DNA of 64,000 bases from Dermatemys mawii (Eukaryota > Chordata > Testudines > Dermatemydidae), in contig ML677351.1 of the NCBI GenBank assembly GCA_007922305.1, positions 13,616,740-13,680,739 on the forward strand, in the 5' to 3' direction. The translations under genes were made by a program, and so were the position numbers. Position 1 is the first letter of the stretch. Each line of letters opens with the position of its first letter. This document shows positions 13,123 to 24,669 of this stretch, one piece after another. A model generated the notes under the pieces. The model was not told where the DNA came from. It did no database searches and saw nothing but the letters and a program-made list of their open reading frames with translations.

Positions 13123-14275
13123 GACCTTGGTTAAGTCGTAATTACCCTGTGCCTTGGTTTCCCCTTCCCGACTACCTCACTAAGCTTACAAGTTTTACAG
13201 ATGCCAGTTAAGTCCAAGATCTATGGCTGAAACCTAATGTACCCAAGACACAAAGCATATTTGGATGCTGACAGGATGCTCATTCCCAAACTCTGTCTGT
13301 ACCGACTGAAGCTGTCTCTATACTACGAGCTAGGGGTGCGAATCCCCTGCCTGCACACGAGAACTCATGCCAGTATAAATGACAGTGCCGCCAATGGAGC
13401 GCAGAGAGTACTTGAAACGGCAGGGTATGTACTCAGCATAGCTCAGCTGTGCCTCTGTTGCTGCTGCTATTTGTACTGCTTTGGCCAGTCACTGCTATGT
13501 CTACTTGCACTTCTCAGCTGCCACTGTTTGTTGAGGAAGTGCTGTTAAAAAAGTTGTGGTGACACCCACCTGCCACCTATTAAATAATTAATAGTCTCCA
13601 ACCATTTGCTCCTGCTGCAGCTTGAAGCACTGGCACACACCTCCTTCTCTAAGGAGCCAATCACTCAAAGTCATTAATTAGTCTCCAAGCTGCAGATTGT
13701 CCTGTATGGATTTCCAAAGGCAGTTCGCTTGACACAAAAGGCTTTGACTCAGACTGTCCTGAGAACTTCTTCCCCCTAGCTCTAAGGTCCTCCTCAGGCT
13801 GCATCTATGCTATGATGCCCCGCTCATGTCCAAGTACTCAGACTAGCTGGTCGGAGCTAGTCACAGATACCAGAAGGCTCCCAGCAACATGTGGGCATGC
13901 TCTGAAATGGAAGGATGTTTGCAGTCTCTGCTCTGAGCAGAGTTAGGGACCATGTTGAAAATGGCACGGGCTGCCTGGACCTTTGTCTACAGTTGTGCTC
14001 CCACAACAATGGAGCTGAACTGATGGAACCAACCCTACTAAGTTTTAGGCGAGTTAAAAAGGCTAAGGCAGCCACTGTCAAAAGAAAGGAAGAGGCAGCC
14101 TATATGCTCACATATAGAGTCACTTTATACTTGGAAATCTGCTGATATGTGAATACAGTCTTAGAGACTTTAAATCCACCTGACCTGTAGGGAAATGAGG
14201 GTTTTGTGACAAAACCTAAACTAACCCCTTGCCCCCCAAGAACTCACTTATTATTTAGTGTTCATATTACCATAG
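13123..14275. other. Intronic sequence; possible MIR remnant at its left edge
   Basis: At 13,123-13,175 the text CTTGGTTAAGTCGTAATTACCCTGTGCCTTGG resembles a MIR-type SINE middle, possibly interrupted by the hAT element to its left. The rest holds nothing I recognise. Confidence 0.35.
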
Positions 14276-14279
14276 TGTA

Positions 14280-14375
14280 CTGGTCAGGATTGGGACCCCA
14301 CTGTGCCAGGTGCTATACAGAAACCAAAAAGGTAGATATGGTTCCTGCCCCAAAGAGGAGATTAATATACTTTCA
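14280..14375. repeat. Old interspersed repeat, unclassified
   Basis: CCCCACTGTGCCAGGTGCTATACAG followed by CCTGCCCCAAAGAGGAG (described by parts) resembles the repeat at 5,640-5,765 and a widespread amniote repeat. Family name uncertain. Confidence 0.4.
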
Positions 14376-14379
14376 GGAG

Positions 14380-15595
14380 TATTTATACTGAGGCATGTAC
14401 AGTACATTTGCAACTCTCACATGCTACTGTTTTACCCCATATGCACTACTGGAACTTTAAATGACAAATGGAGGGAAAACAAAATTTTAGGCTTTACTTT
14501 ACAGTTAAACTCCTTTAATAGTGACCTTCAAGGGAGAGTGGGGATGGTGTATGTCTTTTCCCACTTTTTGTTGTGTAAGAGAGACATGAAAGATTTTTCT
14601 TTTTCTTTTTTTTTAAACATATTAGAAATTCAGGTTCTTTTCTGCCCTAGCAGACTCAAGGGGGATGAAGAATTAGTGGAATTATTACATCACAAGAGCC
14701 TGAGTAGAGGAATCAATAAGAGGAAGAGTTTTAGTCAGACTGTTAGAATGTGGTAGTCTTTGCTTGTTTTTACCAACACTTACTAAAACACACTTGGGAA
14801 AAAGACCTTTGTTAGAGATTGAACATCCCCAATTCTTTCAACTGAGATGCGAGAAGATTCTCAGTATACCTCTGATACCCCCAAAACAAATCTTCCAGCA
14901 AAGCCAGACTTGCTCTTTTGGGTACTATCACTATTGTAAAGAACAAGTAGAAAAAGCCCACCTCTTAAAGAGCTTTCAATCCCCTTTTCCTCACCAAAAG
15001 CCAGAGCGCCATTTGCTTTCAAAACCCATTTTCCTCAGAAATTCTTTGCTGATCATCAGAGAGTTTATTTCAGTATTTTAACATCTCACATGCCACAGAT
15101 GTCCTGGGTTCCCTAAAGGCTGGTGTAAGCACAACACTAGCACTGATTTAATGAAAATATGTCTTTAAAGTAATTTTATTTAACCTGATGCAGCCACTTA
15201 ATGTGGTTTATGACTGGCTTATGTCATTTATCAAATTACATTACATTGATTATAAACCAGTTGTAAACAACTTGAATTGTGTCCATCAAGAAGTCAGCAA
15301 GAGTTTAACCAAAGTCACTTTGAAAACAGACTTTTGTTAAAATGGTGTAAATTACTCACAGAAAAGGCCTAAACCTCACCGCATCACAAGATCTGACCTG
15401 CTCCAGTTTCTTGTAGAATTTTTTTATTGGTTAATTTACTTACTTTTTTTTAAATGAATCACTCTCAGGCCATCAGTTCAATCCAGCCCAGGTCCATTCA
15501 GTGGCTACATGAAATGAGCTTGGGTAAACTCAATGCACTTCCCAGGAGAAGGACAAATGTCTGCTATTATCTATACAATTTCTAAGGTGGTAGAA
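14380..15595. other. Intronic sequence without recognised features
   Basis: AT-rich DNA with open frames up to 148 codons that have no recognisable protein features. No splice-site-bounded exon candidate stands out. Confidence 0.4.
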
Positions 15596-16518
15596 ATGGT
15601 TTGACACTCCACCCCATATTATTCATATTCTGATATGATACGATTGCATAATTATGCTGTATTTTGTATGAGAGGTCATGTGAGGTGTCATTGGAAAAGT
15701 TTTGATTTGCTGAAGATGTTTATCCTATTTATATGCAAGTATAATTTTTGTACCTAAAGATAGAAATATTGACTATGTATCTATATTTCAATCCCGCTTA
15801 CTGTGGGTGATGCCCACAACTAGCCTTTCTGATACGACAATGAAGCAGCCAGACAGTGCTGATGGCCCATTAGCAAAGACAAGAACTTAACCTTCCTGCA
15901 AACATTCCAGACAGCCTGTAAGTAATGGCTGCTATGACTCAGCAAGGTATAAAATAGGATGTGACCAGGCCACATGACTCTGGACTCCATCTTGGGATGA
16001 CAGTGTTTTTCCACAAACTGAGTTTGGGACAAAAGGATTCCCGCCCTATGTTAAAGCTATATAAGGCAGGGAGTGACATCATTTGGTGTTTTTCACTCCC
16101 CCCACAAGAGGGCTCCTGAAAATATCTGAGGAAAAAAACTGAACTGGGCAAAGTGCTGGATCCAGACTAAAGGGACTTCTAGCCTGAGCATGAAAACCTC
16201 TGGATTCCAAGCTGCAAGGAAAGTGTAGCTTGTGCCCTGAGAATCTGCAGCCTGTTTGTATCATCATCAGCCAGGGTGAGAATTTGCTAATTTAGATCAT
16301 ATCTTTCTAGTATTCTAGGCTTAATTTGCATTTGTTTATTTACTAGGCAATCACTTATAATCACTTAATCTTTATGTAATTAATAAATTTATTTTATGTT
16401 TTAATCTAAACCAGTGAGTTTGGAGTGAAGTGCCTGGGAATCTTGCCTCACAGGGCTGTTGCATTTCCTCTCCACATTGATGGGGAGGCGAACTGAATAG
16501 TAAATTTATACTGGTCAG

Positions 16519-16683
16519 CATAGGTGTGCGCAGCACATTTCATTAGGGTGTGCACACAGGGAATTTTATTTATTTATTTTAAAGGCGCCACACTCTGTAT
16601 TGAAAGTCACTTTTTTGGGTGGTGGGAGGGGGACATTAGGGTGTGCCTGGGCACACCTGGCATACCCTGTGCACACGCCTATG
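16519..16683. mobile_element. MITE, 165 bp (CATAGGTGTGCGC termini)
   Basis: Inverted ends CATAGGTGTGCGC and GTGCACACGCCTATG enclose a short A/T-rich interior. The 8 bases CTGGTCAG are found perfectly on both sides (16,511-16,518 and 16,684-16,691). It sits inside the putative LTR at 15,600-17,108, so it is younger than that LTR. Confidence 0.9.
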
Positions 16684-16737
16684 CTGGTCAGGGTTTTGAC
16701 TAGGGCAGAAAGGTACAGCTCTGGGGTGCATGCCTGT

Positions 16738-16855
16738 TAGGGTGACTAAACAGCAAATGTGAAAAATCGGGACAAGGAGTGGGGGCTGATAGGAGTCTAT
16801 ATAAGACCCAAAAATTGGAACTGTCCCTATAAAATCAGGACATCTGGTCACCCTA
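16738..16855. mobile_element. MITE family B copy 1 (TAGGGTGAC termini)
   Basis: A near-palindromic 118-bp element with ends TAGGGTGAC and GTCACCCTA. It is flanked by ATGCCTGT on both sides (16,730-16,737; 16,856-16,863). Further copies lie at 34,196-34,317 and 46,880-47,000. It is nested in the putative LTR. Confidence 0.9.
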
Positions 16856-17113
16856 ATGCCTGTTGAGCTGGAGTTTATCTTGGCTGTAGTCTCTCTATTG
16901 TTGGTTCATGCAGTTGCTGGTCAGCGAGCCTGCATGTAACTGCATTTGGGTGCGTCTCTACCTGCGTGAATGCTGGTGGAAGTGTAGGTCTGGGAGCGGA
17001 TCTGCAGCTTATCATACAAGCACAGTGTGACCGGGAGCCCAGGCTGGTCGGTCAGAGGACTCAGTGGTACTCCAGTTCCAGGTGGCACCCCAGGAGCAAT
17101 CCATCACAATGGT

Positions 17114-19095
17114 ATCTAGCCATTTCATGCCTTGTTAGCTTCCTAAATAATGAGGTCAGGGTTAAGGGGGCCAGAAAGATTGTTTCCTTAGAGAAAATTC
17201 CCTCTGGACAAAGGTGAGGAGGCACATCAGTAGTCAAGGTGGAGGAAGCTTGACTTGCCCCTGGCCATACTGTAGTTGGTCAGGGGATAAGATAGGAGAC
17301 TTCAGTTCCCAGGCCTTTCAGTTTGGCACATTCACTAGTGCCACATTCACACTTATTGTCACGTTTGACTGAAAACTGAGTAATTCTTTCCCCTTGTTTT
17401 TAAAGGAGATTGTTTGCTTCCAAGTAAGAAAATTGAAAGGTGTACGGTGGGGGTGGAAGCAGTTGTGATCTCAGTGTTTTATATTAATATACCTCTCAAA
17501 GCAGCTTGAGAACCAGAATAAACCGACAGCCACATGGAGAAGACATGCTTGCTTTAAAAAAAAAAAAAAAAAAAAATTCCTCATATATTCATGGTTGCTA
17601 AGTGTATGGGACCCCATCCTACATGCAGGCACATGGCCACACTCTCAGGATGGAGCGGGCTATGCTTCCATCTGCTTCCGTTAAGCCAGAAGCAGGGAAC
17701 AGACCATCCACTACACACAGCCTGGGAACTGTCAATGGGCAGGAAAACAACTACTACGAGATCTGGTTGGGGAGGAGATGTGGCAGCAGTAGGCTTTAAA
17801 AATGTACATGCCCCAGATCATTCCTAGTGCAACTCTTCGGATGGCGATGGAGTTGCACCAGGCTGCATCTGTCCCTTGATATCTAATTAGAGCTAACAGG
17901 TAATGGCCATCTTGAAAATTCCCTTCATCAGCATAGTCGTCTCCCAGCTCTTATATATTTAAGAATAAGATCATCGGTCTTTGTGACTCAATCCTTCCCA
18001 GGTAAGGAAGGAGCCATTGAGGATCTGTTGTCTGCATAAAGCATTCGTTAGGCCAGATGGTCTCTTAATCCAGCCCTGGTCTGAACACAACATTCTCATA
18101 CATTTATGCTGGGATTTTCAAATAAGCCTGGAGGATTGGACCCCTTTGAAAATATCTGCTAGATATTCACAGAGGTGCTGAGCACACACCACTCCTCAGG
18201 GACTAATTCAGAACCACAGGACCTCTGACAAGCAGGCTCCTGAGGTTTATCCTCCTCTCAAAATCCAATAGCTGCTACTGAGAGCAACTATTCAGAGCTG
18301 TCAATCACACACACAATCACAATGAATGTGACATTGGTGAACGGTGCCAGAGTGATGGCTCTGTTGCCGCAGCACGGACGGTAGCAGCACATGGATCCCC
18401 AGCACTGCCTCATTAATACGTCTCTGTCCTGCCCTGGAGGAACTCCACCACCAGGTGTTGGGGGAATTTGGTCTCTATGGACCAGTCAGTCCCTCACCAT
18501 TCTGCTAAAGACAGCCAATAATGAGTCAATTAGTGCAGAAGGTGCCATACAGCTGTCTGTTTCATGTTGGTCAGTGAAATGATGTCATTCTCTACCTGTC
18601 TAGGCCTGGATCAGATCTGGCAATTTAGGAGTGAAAGGCTTTGTACCTTGTACCCAGTCTTTCAACATGAATTATTAATCTGCTGTCCTCTTCCACAGCA
18701 TTTATATACTATTAAGAAACTCTGCCACAATACCGTCCCCTACGCTGAATTCCCAAGCTTCACCCTTTAGGAGCAGACGATCCAGACGGCTCCAGTTACT
18801 GAAGAGAGCCCAAATGACCTCACTGCATCCAGACCTTTCAGATGAAGAAAGGTGGTGTTCTCATATGAAAAATAAAAGACTACCCCTTTGCCAGTATCAG
18901 TATAACCCTCGGCAGAGATGAGAGACACTTTACACCATCCTCTGAAATCCACATGCTTCATCGTTGTCCCCAGCCACACAAAAAGCAGGATGGACTTTGT
19001 TATAATATGCATTCCAAATCACTTGCAAACAGTGCAGAAATTGCTCTTTTTAAGAGTTTTCAGTGCTTGTACAACTTGGAAGGCAGCACTGGCTA
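17114..19095. other. Intronic sequence; poly(A) run at 17,557
   Basis: A run of about 20 A (17,557-17,576) may mark the end of an unrecognised retroposon. I see no other feature. Confidence 0.4.
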
Positions 19096-19099
19096 TGGG

Positions 19100-19250
19100 C
19101 GAAAGGAGAAGACAGAGCCAGAATTGGAACTAATGTGCTGTATGGCCTTGAACAAGTCACTTAACCTCTGCCTCTCGGGTTTTTCTACCTATAAAATAAA
19201 ACTTACCTTCCCATATCACAGAGGATACTCTGTCATTTATTGATATTAAA
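19100..19250 (+). repeat. MIR-like CORE-SINE
   Basis: GTATGGCCTTGAACAAGTCACTTAACCTCTG followed by TACCTATAAAATAAAACTTACC (by parts) has the familiar MIR layout 'CCTTGGGCAAGTCACTTAACCTCTC ... CATCTGTAAAATGGG'. Confidence 0.5.
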
Positions 19251-19254
19251 CATA

Positions 19255-20360
19255 CATGCCAGCATTATTAGAAAGGAAGCGCTGAATCCTGAACTCACAA
19301 CTGGGCAGACAGAACTTTGCAGGGACACATTTATACCTGTCAGCTTTGCAAAAAGAACAATTAGGTAATCTATGCCAACTAAAAGAATTCAGCTCTAGAT
19401 CTCCTTCCAAAGCTAGCAAACTTTCAGTAATAGTTTTCTGTGTGCTATTCTAGAACACCTAATTCACCATTAAATTCCAGAAGTGGTTCTCAAGTCACCT
19501 TCTACACAAAAATCCACCCATTTATTTCCTCTCTCTTCCTATTCTTTGCTTTTCCTTCTATCTTGATGCCTCTTTTTCTCCTAGCCTTTCTTCCTAGCCT
19601 GTCCTAAACTGTAGAATCCAAGGACAAATGAACTTTTAGTAAGAGGTTTATTTCTTCATTTCCCTTTCTTAAAGAGGTTTCTCTTTCCTACTTTTTCACA
19701 TCCCATTCCAATTATTTTTACCTTCAACAATTTCCTTTTGCTCTCTCTGCTGTAATCTCTCCCACTATCCCTTCCATCTCTAACACCTTTCATTCCTTTC
19801 CTTGTAACCCTGCACCTCCAGTACTTGGCCTAGTTAGTCAATCAGATTTGGGGGAGGAAAAAAAAAAAAAAAGACAGAATTGGGGATTTGTGATAGAAGC
19901 GTGAAATTTGGCATAGACTTAGGGCATAACCTAATAAAGATTTAGATATGAGGCCATCACCAACTCATGCCATGTTGGGTGTGACAGATATTTTAACAAC
20001 ACTGCCATAATTAGCAAGTAATGTTGTTTTACAGTTAGACATACATAGGATATATTTTGGTTCTGCTTCAATGAGACCTTAAAATTGGTGTAAGGACACA
20101 TTTCACACTAACACTGACTGTTAATGTGGTCTTGGCAGAATTTAATCACATCTCTTTTTTTTTCAGATGCTACTTTGGATGAGTGACAGCTGCTTGGTGA
20201 TTGATAGCCAGATCCAGCATTATTACTCAAACTCAAGCAGAAAACGTCAGATGGCTCCATCAGCAGACCTCCCATACTCAGACATATGTAGATTAGAGGA
20301 TGGTGATGGTATTGAAAAGACTTGGAACAAGTGTCACACTGTTTGAAGTGGCTCATGGCC
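19255..20360. other. Pyrimidine-rich intronic sequence
   Basis: The region 19,500-19,830 is notably C/T-rich and is followed by an A run near 19,857. No gene or named repeat recognised. Confidence 0.4.
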
Positions 20361-20364
20361 GTAC

Positions 20365-20412
20365 TCCTCGTTCGTTTTGCTGATACAGACTAACACAGCT
20401 ACCACTGAAACC
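20365..20412 (+). mobile_element. Penelope-like element 3' tail, short copy
   Basis: TACTCCTCGTTCGTTTTGC then GATACAGACTAACACAGCTAC and CTGAAACCT match the extreme 3' end of the repeat whose other copies are at 25,290-25,425 (plus) and 63,438-64,000 (minus). The link to Penelope-like elements rests on the GIY-YIG-coding copy at the end of the window. Confidence 0.6.
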
Positions 20413-20514
20413 TACATCAGGGCAGCCTGTCAAAAACAGGGCAGACACCCCCACACTAGTGCTATGTTCTTTAATGAGATTTCACCAAGTCAGTAAAAGA
20501 TAGGAAACAAGAGG

Positions 20515-21310
20515 TAAATAGTGGTGCCCCCCAAGTGTCTGTATTGGGACCAGTCCTATTCGATATATTCATAAATGATCTGGAAAAAAGGGTAAACAGT
20601 GAGGTGGCAAAATTTGCAGATGATTCAAAAATCACTAAACACAGTTAAGACCCAGGCAGACTGCAAAGAGCTACAAGAGGATCTCTCAAAACTGGGTGAC
20701 TGGGCAACAAAATGGCAGATGAAATTTAGTGTTGATAAATGCAAAGTAATGCACATTGGAAAACGTAATCCCAACTGTACATCTAAAATGATGGGGTCTA
20801 AACTAGCTGTTACCACTCCAGAAGAGACCTTGGAGTCACTGTGGACAGTTCTCTGAAAACATCAACTTAACATGTAGCGGCAGTCAAAAAAGCAAACAGA
20901 ATGCTGGGAAGAATTATGAAAGGGATAGGACAGAAAATTACCTGTGGTCTCTATGTATAAATCCACAGTATGCCCACATCTTGAATGCTGTGCACAGATG
21001 TAGTCACGCCATCTCAAAAAAGATATATTGGAATTGGAAAAGGTTCACAAAAGGCCAACAAAACTAATTAGGGGCATGGAACAGCTTCTGTATGAAGAGA
21101 GATTAATAAGCTTGCGACTTTTCAGCTTGGAAAAGAGACGGCTAAGGGGAGATATGGTGGAGGTCTATAAAATCATGACTGGTATAGAGAAAGTAGATAA
21201 GGAAGTGTTATTTACTTCTTCTCATAACACAAGAACTAGGGGTCACCAAATGAAAATAATAGGCAGCAGGTTTAAAACAAATAAATACAGCATGTTTTCT
21301 CTGCAATTGC
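20515..21310 (+). mobile_element. CR1/L2-type LINE reverse transcriptase fragment (pseudogenised)
   Basis: Conceptual translation in several plus frames gives successive blocks of a non-LTR reverse transcriptase. First comes SVLGPVLFDIFINDLE near 20,540. Next is KFADDSK with the catalytic Ala-Asp-Asp near 20,615, then WQMKFSVDKCKVMHIGKRNP near 20,710-20,775, and last the C-terminal block with [20 protein letters not shown] (21,120-21,180) and [10 protein letters not shown]. The blocks are in order but fall in different frames and are interrupted by stops, so the copy is dead and 5'-truncated. It has no endonuclease region. The clade is not certain; CR1/L2-like is the best fit from memory. Its end fuses in frame with an unrelated ORF (see 21,312-21,770). 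Confidence 0.85.
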
Positions 21311-21311
21311 A

Positions 21312-21770
21312 CTTGGAAGCTCATGAGCAAAATACCACCATAATCAAAGGGGATGGTGGAGTTGTTGGTCTAACACAAAGTCCAGAAGCCCTTTGGTGCT
21401 GGGAGCTATTGGAACTAGAGTTGGTCAGGTTGACTGGAGAATTTACAGCTGCAGCAGAGAAAAGAATCACCCAAAAAAGGTCTAATACAGACCACCATCA
21501 GCAGGAGAACGGTGTCCAGGCTTCTTTTGCACGACATATTAAGGCAATTGTTGAGGTCACAGAAGACATGAGCAATCCCTTCTCAGAAGAGAGAAGACTT
21601 AGACTTATGTTCTTAGTAATGAACTTCTCCACATGGCCTCTGTGAGATACTGCTGCTTGCCACTCATTCCGTGGCCAGATCAATCCCAGCTTTACTGCAG
21701 TTGAGTACACACAACTGAACTGGGAGGCAGCTGGTAGAGCCATGGGATTCTACTCTGATAAACTGACACA
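21312..21770 (+). pseudogene. Fragment of an unclassified repeat-encoded ORF (GLTxSPEALxxW motif)
   Basis: Continuing in the same frame as the LINE C-terminus, the next about 110 codons (to the stop at 21,643-21,645) read [18 protein letters not shown], a polar stretch, and then [10 protein letters not shown] recall similar GLT-x-SPEAL and NPF signatures in predicted repeat-encoded proteins of many animals, but cannot name the family or its enzymatic role. The frame then passes through a stop into a further protein-like stretch ending near 21,790. A 205-codon open frame (21,028-21,645) therefore joins a LINE end to this segment. It may be a chance fusion by insertion. Expression is unknown. 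Confidence 0.5.
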
Positions 21771-21794
21771 GTTCATCAAGGAGGTTAAGTAAAA

Positions 21795-23020
21795 AAATCA
21801 CCTTGGGACTTGATGTGCAAGTCCAGGACCACAAAAAGGCAGCCGGCCAAGGTCTGACCTATTGGTCCAGAAGCAGCCATTCCAATTTACTACAGGCCCC
21901 AGGTGTTGCAAGACCATCGCCGCTCTACAGATACACACAGTTTCACAAATCATTCAGCTTTGGGGGTGCACTGCTCTGCCAGGAGGCACTCCAGCCACAG
22001 AGGTGACCACCATGACAGGTTGATTCAAGACCAGATACCAGCTATAAGCAGATTAATCCAGCGGAGCATGACCATCAATGCTAGCAAGTAGTGCTTGTCT
22101 CCTTGTTCTGTGGGGGCAACTCTTATGTGGAGTCTGTGTTTGCTACGAAAACTACTCATGCTGGTCACCTGAAGTTTCCCCAATCCCCATTCTTCTACCA
22201 AGCAGTCCTGAAGGCAGTACAGCTTTTAATGTGGACAAAACTGTTTTCAGCATCAGCTGCCAAGGAGGCCAGGAGGACCCGCTGGCAACCATTGCTAGCA
22301 TCAGATTATTTCCTTACTGCCAACAGATCCTCACTCAGGAATATGTTCGGCCCCCGAAGTCAGTGAGGATGTTCCACAGGGCTAGACAGATCATCTCTCT
22401 CCTTAAAAGGACCTGCCTGGATTGTGAGATACCCTGCCTTGAGCAGGCTCACCTGCCAGGGGCCTGAACTGTTCCTGTGAGCAGATCGACCCATAAAGCC
22501 ACCACATTTCTGGGAAAGAGCTGTGTCCTGCCACAGAATAGCTTGGATTAGATTGCCCCCTTCCAAGGGACAAGCACAGGCTGTTGTGCTTACATCCACT
22601 GCACAGTGCAGAGCAGCTTCACAAAGCTGCTATGCTTTCAGAGTTCCTTATTCCACCACAGCCAGCTGGCATCTAGACTATCAGCCCCTCCTGCCCAGCT
22701 GCCCAGAGCCCCACTGTGCAGAGTGTGAGTGGATTCCTGCTGTTCAAGTCTGGAAGGAAAGATTAATCCTGCAAGCCTAACAGCTCCCGAGGCTGAGCAC
22801 CTTGGGGACATCTCATCATATAAACATCACCAGCAATTCCCTGTGCTCCCGAATACACAGGGCCAAAACGCTGAGGCTCAGGAAGCAGGCTCTGTGAACC
22901 AGACCGACCAGACAGAAATACCATGGTTGGGGAGGAACAAAGCTGGAGGGAAAAATACTTTGCATATACATAGATCCTCTCAGAGCACATTGCAAACATC
23001 AATTCAATTCAGATTTCCAG
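21795..23020. other. Sequence of unknown origin downstream of the fused ORF
   Basis: GC content is somewhat higher than in neighbouring introns, and several plus-strand frames of 60-129 codons occur, but none has a motif that I recognise. It may be further repeat-derived sequence. Confidence 0.35.
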
Positions 23021-23029
23021 GAGAGAAGT

Positions 23030-23165
23030 GAGTATTATCTGCATTTTACAGACTGGCGACAGAGAGGCAGAGAGGTTAGGGACTTACCCAAGGTCAAGCT
23101 GTGAGTCAGTGGCAGAGCAAGGAATAGAAACCAGATCTCCTGATTCCCAGTGAGCTGCTGCAGCC
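23030..23165 (+). repeat. MIR-like CORE-SINE
   Basis: TATTATCTGCATTTTACAGA, then GAGAGGTTAGGGACTTACCCAAGGTCA and GAGTCAGTGGCAGAGC (by parts), the core and 3' half of a MIR-type SINE in order. Confidence 0.65.
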
Positions 23166-23586
23166 ATTCTACAACAGTACCTCAGCATAAGAGACACCAA
23201 AAGGCGGGAGAGATTGAGGGCAGAGGAGGACCATGTTTCCCTCCAATTATGGGAAGAGCAGTATATTCAGGAGGGATCAGAGGAAGGTATGGGAGACTGC
23301 TTAAGCACTGTCAAATACTTCAGTTTTTGCAATGCACAGACAGCAGAAGAGAAGATTTTTTGACTTATAGTATTTTTTTTTTTATAATCCAACATAGCAG
23401 TTTATTTATAACATTTAGATTCCATTACAACTCTAGGAAGCCCTGGACAAAAGATGTGCTTGTTCCTCTTGTGCAAACTACATACTGTACCTGCCATATC
23501 CTTTTGGATGTTCCTGCTAGGAGCCAGAGTGTAAGCAAGTCACATTTTGTAACCAAATCAATTTCACTCTGCTCCAGTGACTAGAG

Positions 23587-23836
23587 CAGGGGTCTTCAGA
23601 GTGGGGTGCATGCACCCCAGGGGGTGCACGAGACCCCCCACGATACCCCAGCGCTGCCGCGGGATTGGCCCCGGGACACTGCCGAAATTGTAAGTGATCT
23701 ATTTTTGTCCCACTGAAATGCTGCTGAAAGCGGAAGCTTTCTATTCGACGGCATTTCGGCGGACATACTCCAGGGGCCGCAAGAGGATGCGGGACCACGG
23801 AAACCGGCCACCGTGGAAAAACTTTGAGGAACGCTG
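23587..23836. mobile_element. hAT-like element (CAGGGGTCTTCAGA start)
   Basis: The element starts CAGGGGTCTTCAGAGTGGGG and ends ACTTTGAGGAACGCTG. The 8 bases GACTAGAG occur perfectly on both sides (23,579-23,586 and 23,837-23,844). It is 250 bp and GC-rich, with no coding capacity. Confidence 0.88.
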
Positions 23837-23844
23837 GACTAGAG

Positions 23845-24660
23845 GTATGCTGGCCGTTAGCAGGTACCATGCCACAAGAGACTGTGTCTGTTTGTGGCAC
23901 GCCTATAGGAAAAGCAGGTATTGTCAGTCCTATGGCCAAGACTGCAACCCATATGTCTGGGGTGTTTTAAAAACAACTTGAATCCCTTTCCCCACTTCCT
24001 TTCCTTAGAGAAGTCACCTCATCAAATCTCAAAATGGTCTCATGTTGGGGGGTGGGGGGAATACACACCAGCATGGCTCATGCAATTTTAATCAAACTAA
24101 TGTCTGCAAAAGCAGGGGGGGGGAGGGGGGGAGGTGAAGAGTGCAGGGAGATTATGGTACTGCTCGTTCAAAGCGCTCCCATTTATTCCACATCTGCGAT
24201 CCCTTTGTGCTCACAACAGTAGCAAGGAGTACGAATGTACAAAGGGAACATGTCGTGCACACAGAGCTGTCTCTTTGTTTTAGTCACCGTCTGCTGCTAA
24301 TGTCAGAGAGAGAATCTCCCGGGAGCAACACTTCGCTGGCAGCACCAGCTAATTACACACTGACAAAAGCACCAGGAAAAAAAAAAAATCAGATAACTTT
24401 TCACTGGGCCAGGAGAGGGGGAGCTGAGAATCACCACCAGGAAGACTCAGGGAAACAAGGGGAATATACAAGGAAGGCAAGCAGTTGCACTCTGAACTGG
24501 CTTTATATTTAGGGGTCTTAAGTGGGATGCAGAGGATAAAAGACAAGATGAAAAAAGCAGTCTTCAAAAATCTTGAAGCCTGAACAGTTGAGTTTACTGG
24601 AACAGAAAAGCACAGGCCTTTAAGTGGTGGAGAGAGCTGTAGAGAGCTGCATCTATGCTC
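23845..24660. other. Intronic sequence with G-rich run
   Basis: A G run interrupted by A occurs at about 24,113-24,136. Otherwise nothing recognised. Confidence 0.45.
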
Positions 24661-24669
24661 ACTATAAAG

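Larger units (their letters stand above)
15600..17108 (+). mobile_element. Probable solo LTR (endogenous-retrovirus-like), with two nested MITEs
   Basis: The block starts near TTTGACACTCCACCCC and ends CCATCACA, and the bases ATGG(T) lie immediately on both sides (15,596-15,600 and 17,109-17,113), consistent with a 4-5 bp target duplication. Inside, in the plus orientation, are a TATA-like CTATATAAGGC (about 16,058) and an AATAAA-like signal (about 16,380), in the order expected for an LTR promoter and polyadenylation site. Removing the MITEs at 16,519-16,683 and 16,738-16,855 leaves about 1.2 kb. No gag or pol sequence is attached, so it would be a solo LTR left by recombination. The exact first base is uncertain because the expected TG start is degraded. 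Confidence 0.5.

Noticed and set aside
22078..22467. 129-codon plus-strand frame as an IGSF3 or other host exon
   Set aside because: No recognisable domain or homologous motif, on the strand opposite to IGSF3, and no convincing splice sites.
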